Shown: in pieces, positions 11,556 through 12,912 of the stretch
Layout of the letters: each line of letters starts with the position of its first letter
How positions within the stretch are numbered: the first letter of the stretch is position 1
NCBI GenBank assembly: GCA_012838715.1
Contig: DUOR01000059.1
Coordinates: forward strand, 1 to 12,912
Length of the DNA: 12,912 nucleotides
Reading direction: 5' to 3'
From: Actinomycetales bacterium
GTDB taxonomy: Bacteria; Actinomycetota; Actinomycetes; Mycobacteriales; Mycobacteriaceae
Translations under genes and position numbers: made by a program
The notes under the pieces: generated by a model
Told to the model about the DNA's origin: nothing
The model's database searches: none
What the model saw: the letters and a program-made list of their open reading frames with translations, nothing else

Positions 11556-12912
11556 ATGACCGACCGGCACCAACGACCCACCGGTACCGCACCCGCCGCC
11601 CCCACCGACGCCCCCGCGCAGCCGCTGCCGCGGACCACGTTCGACGTGCCGGTGGAGGACGTCATCGAATGGCGCCGCCACCTGCACAAGCACCCCGAAC
11701 TCAGCTTCCGCGAGTACGGCACCGCCGACTTCATCGAGGGCCTGCTCCACGAGTGGGGGATCGAGACGAAGCGGCTGACGCCGACGTCGGTCATCGGCAC
11801 CATCACCGGCACCGCCGGCGACCCCGACACCGGCCGCACCATCGGCTACCGCGCCGACATCGACGCGCTGCCCATCAAGGAGGAGACCGGGCTGCACTTC
11901 GCGTCGCAGAACGCCGGCGTCATGCACGCCTGCGGCCACGACGTGCACACCGCCATGCTGCTCGGCACCGCCAAGGTGCTGCAGGAGAACCTCGACCGCC
12001 TGCACGGGCGGGTGCTGCTCATCTTCCAGCACGCGGAGGAAATGCTGCCCGGCGGCGCCCGCGAACTCGTCGCCCACGGCGCGGCCGACGACCTCGACGA
12101 GGTCTACGCCTTCCACGTCGCGCCGCACCCCGTCGGCCACGTCGGCATCTGCCGCGGCCGCGTGTCCACCATGTCCGGCATCGTGTCCATCGCCATCCGC
12201 GGCCAGGGCGGCCACTCCTCGAACCCGCAGCTGTCCATCGACCCGGTGCTCATCGCGGCCGAGGCGACCATGGCGCTGAACACCATCGTCAGCCGCAACC
12301 TCAACCCGAACCACATGAACATCGTCAACGTCGGCTCCGTGCACGGCGGCGAAGCGGGCAACGTCATCCCCGACGAATCCTGGCTCGAGGTGTCCATCCG
12401 CTCCGTCGACGAAAAGGACTGGGAATCGATCTGCGAGCGCATCGAGCGGCTGGTCACCGGCATCGCCTCCGCGCACGGCGCCACAGCCCGCTTCGAATGG
12501 CAGGTGCCCTATCCGATGGTGGTCAACGCCGACGTCGCCGTCGACCGCGCCTGGCACGCCGCCGTCACGGCGCTGGGGGAGGAGCGCGTCTTCGCCGCCG
12601 ACCCGTGGGCCCCGTCCGACGACTTCTCCTACTTCTCCCGCGAGGCCCCCGGCTGCTACATGTTCCTCGGGGGCGGCGGCGCGGAAGTGGGCATGCCCTT
12701 CTTCCTGCACAACTCCAAGTTCGACGTCGTCGAGCGGGCGATGGTCTCCGGCGTGAAGGTGGAGGTGCAGATCGCCCTCGACGCCCTGGCGCCCGGCCTG
12801 CCGCACCCGCCGCGCATGCCCGAGGACACCGATCGCGTCATGCCCGCCGCCGGCACCCTGCCGCCCCGCCCCGGCCAGCCCGGCCTGGGCACCCCGCACT
12901 CCGTGGCCGGCA
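11556..12912 (+). CDS. M20 family metallo-amidohydrolase, 3' end outside window
   Basis: The gene is open to the window edge, giving 452 residues without a stop. It belongs to the M20D group (aminoacylases, hippurate and N-acyl-amino-acid hydrolases), two-metal cytoplasmic enzymes that split an acyl-amino-acid amide bond. Visible signatures are RRHLHKHPELSF (40-51), RADIDALPI (99-107), HACGHDVHTAMLLG (124-137, metal ligands C126 and H128), QHAEEM (158-163), FHVAP (H187), GQGGHSSNP in the dimerisation domain and FLHN (H385). Usual length is about 390-430. An N-terminal Pro/Ala-rich stretch (8-28) and a Pro-rich C-terminus after residue 412 are extra. AGGAAGGA lies nine bases before the ATG. 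Corynebacterial aminoacylases that release axillary odorants from N-acylglutamine are in this group, but specificity cannot be assigned here. Confidence 0.9.
   Translation, partial: MTDRHQRPTGTAPAAPTDAPAQPLPRTTFDVPVEDVIEWRRHLHKHPELSFREYGTADFIEGLLHEWGIETKRLTPTSVIGTITGTAGDPDTGRTIGYRADIDALPIKEETGLHFASQNAGVMHACGHDVHTAMLLGTAKVLQENLDRLHGRVLLIFQHAEEMLPGGARELVAHGAADDLDEVYAFHVAPHPVGHVGICRGRVSTMSGIVSIAIRGQGGHSSNPQLSIDPVLIAAEATMALNTIVSRNLNPNHMNIVNVGSVHGGEAGNVIPDESWLEVSIRSVDEKDWESICERIERLVTGIASAHGATARFEWQVPYPMVVNADVAVDRAWHAAVTALGEERVFAADPWAPSDDFSYFSREAPGCYMFLGGGGAEVGMPFFLHNSKFDVVERAMVSGVKVEVQIALDALAPGLPHPPRMPEDTDRVMPAAGTLPPRPGQPGLGTPHSVAG

Noticed and set aside
9586-11592. 668-codon minus-strand open frame opposite the M18 gene
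   Set aside because: Low-complexity Arg/Gly/Val/Asp composition and no recognisable domain; the M18 motifs on the plus strand explain the region.
11415-12899. Long minus-strand open frame opposite the M20 gene
   Set aside because: An antisense shadow with His/Asp/Gly-rich composition; the plus strand holds intact M20 metal-site motifs.
1-12912. CRISPR array, tRNA, rRNA, insertion sequence or prophage
   Set aside because: I saw no regularly spaced repeats, tRNA-like cloverleaf, rRNA segments, transposase or integrase, or terminal inverted repeats with target duplications.

Overview
The window comes from a very GC-rich (roughly 70 % G+C by eye) actinobacterium. I infer a member of the Mycobacteriales, most likely a high-GC Corynebacterium, from the codon use, the mix of Shine-Dalgarno-led and leaderless starts, the Cys-rich lipoproteins and the gene families present. 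The genus is an inference; no rRNA or other marker gene is present. I see no tRNA, rRNA, CRISPR array, insertion sequence, integrase or phage gene, so this looks like ordinary chromosome.

Layout. (1) 3-934: a DUF1801 gene converging on a MerR-type regulator. (2) 935-3545: a short divergent control region with an operator-like palindrome, then a SulP anion transporter (sulP) with a STAS domain and an FrnE-like DsbA oxidoreductase. (3) 3542-5404, minus strand: a multi-domain Cys-rich lipoprotein and a four-helix membrane protein with an intramembrane CPVC motif. (4) 5467-7304: a luciferase-like flavin oxidoreductase with a recognisable promoter, then a DUF898-like membrane protein. (5) 7329-8296: a second Cys-rich lipoprotein gene broken by a one-base frameshift and ending in a 23-bp tandem duplication. 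(6) 8285-9814, minus strand: an orphan HigA-like XRE protein, a structured intergenic stretch and a patatin-like phospholipase. (7) 9919-12912: an M18 aminopeptidase and an M20 amidohydrolase that runs off the end.

How the parts may work together. The MerR protein probably controls itself and perhaps sulP through the shared region. The FrnE-like protein and the CPVC membrane protein carry matching C-terminal C-x-DGSC tails. With a Cys-rich lipoprotein gene between them, they suggest a thiol-disulfide or metal-handling module. The M18 and M20 enzymes suggest peptide and N-acyl-amino-acid catabolism.

Recurrent oddities. Two convergent gene pairs overlap by four bases at their stop codons, and a third pair would do so without the 23-bp duplication. 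Four genes appear leaderless, with a TANNNT box 6-8 bases before the start. Six unrelated proteins carry Ala/Gly/Ser/Thr/Asp/Pro-rich insertions or tails, and four of these regions contain short tandem DNA repeats.
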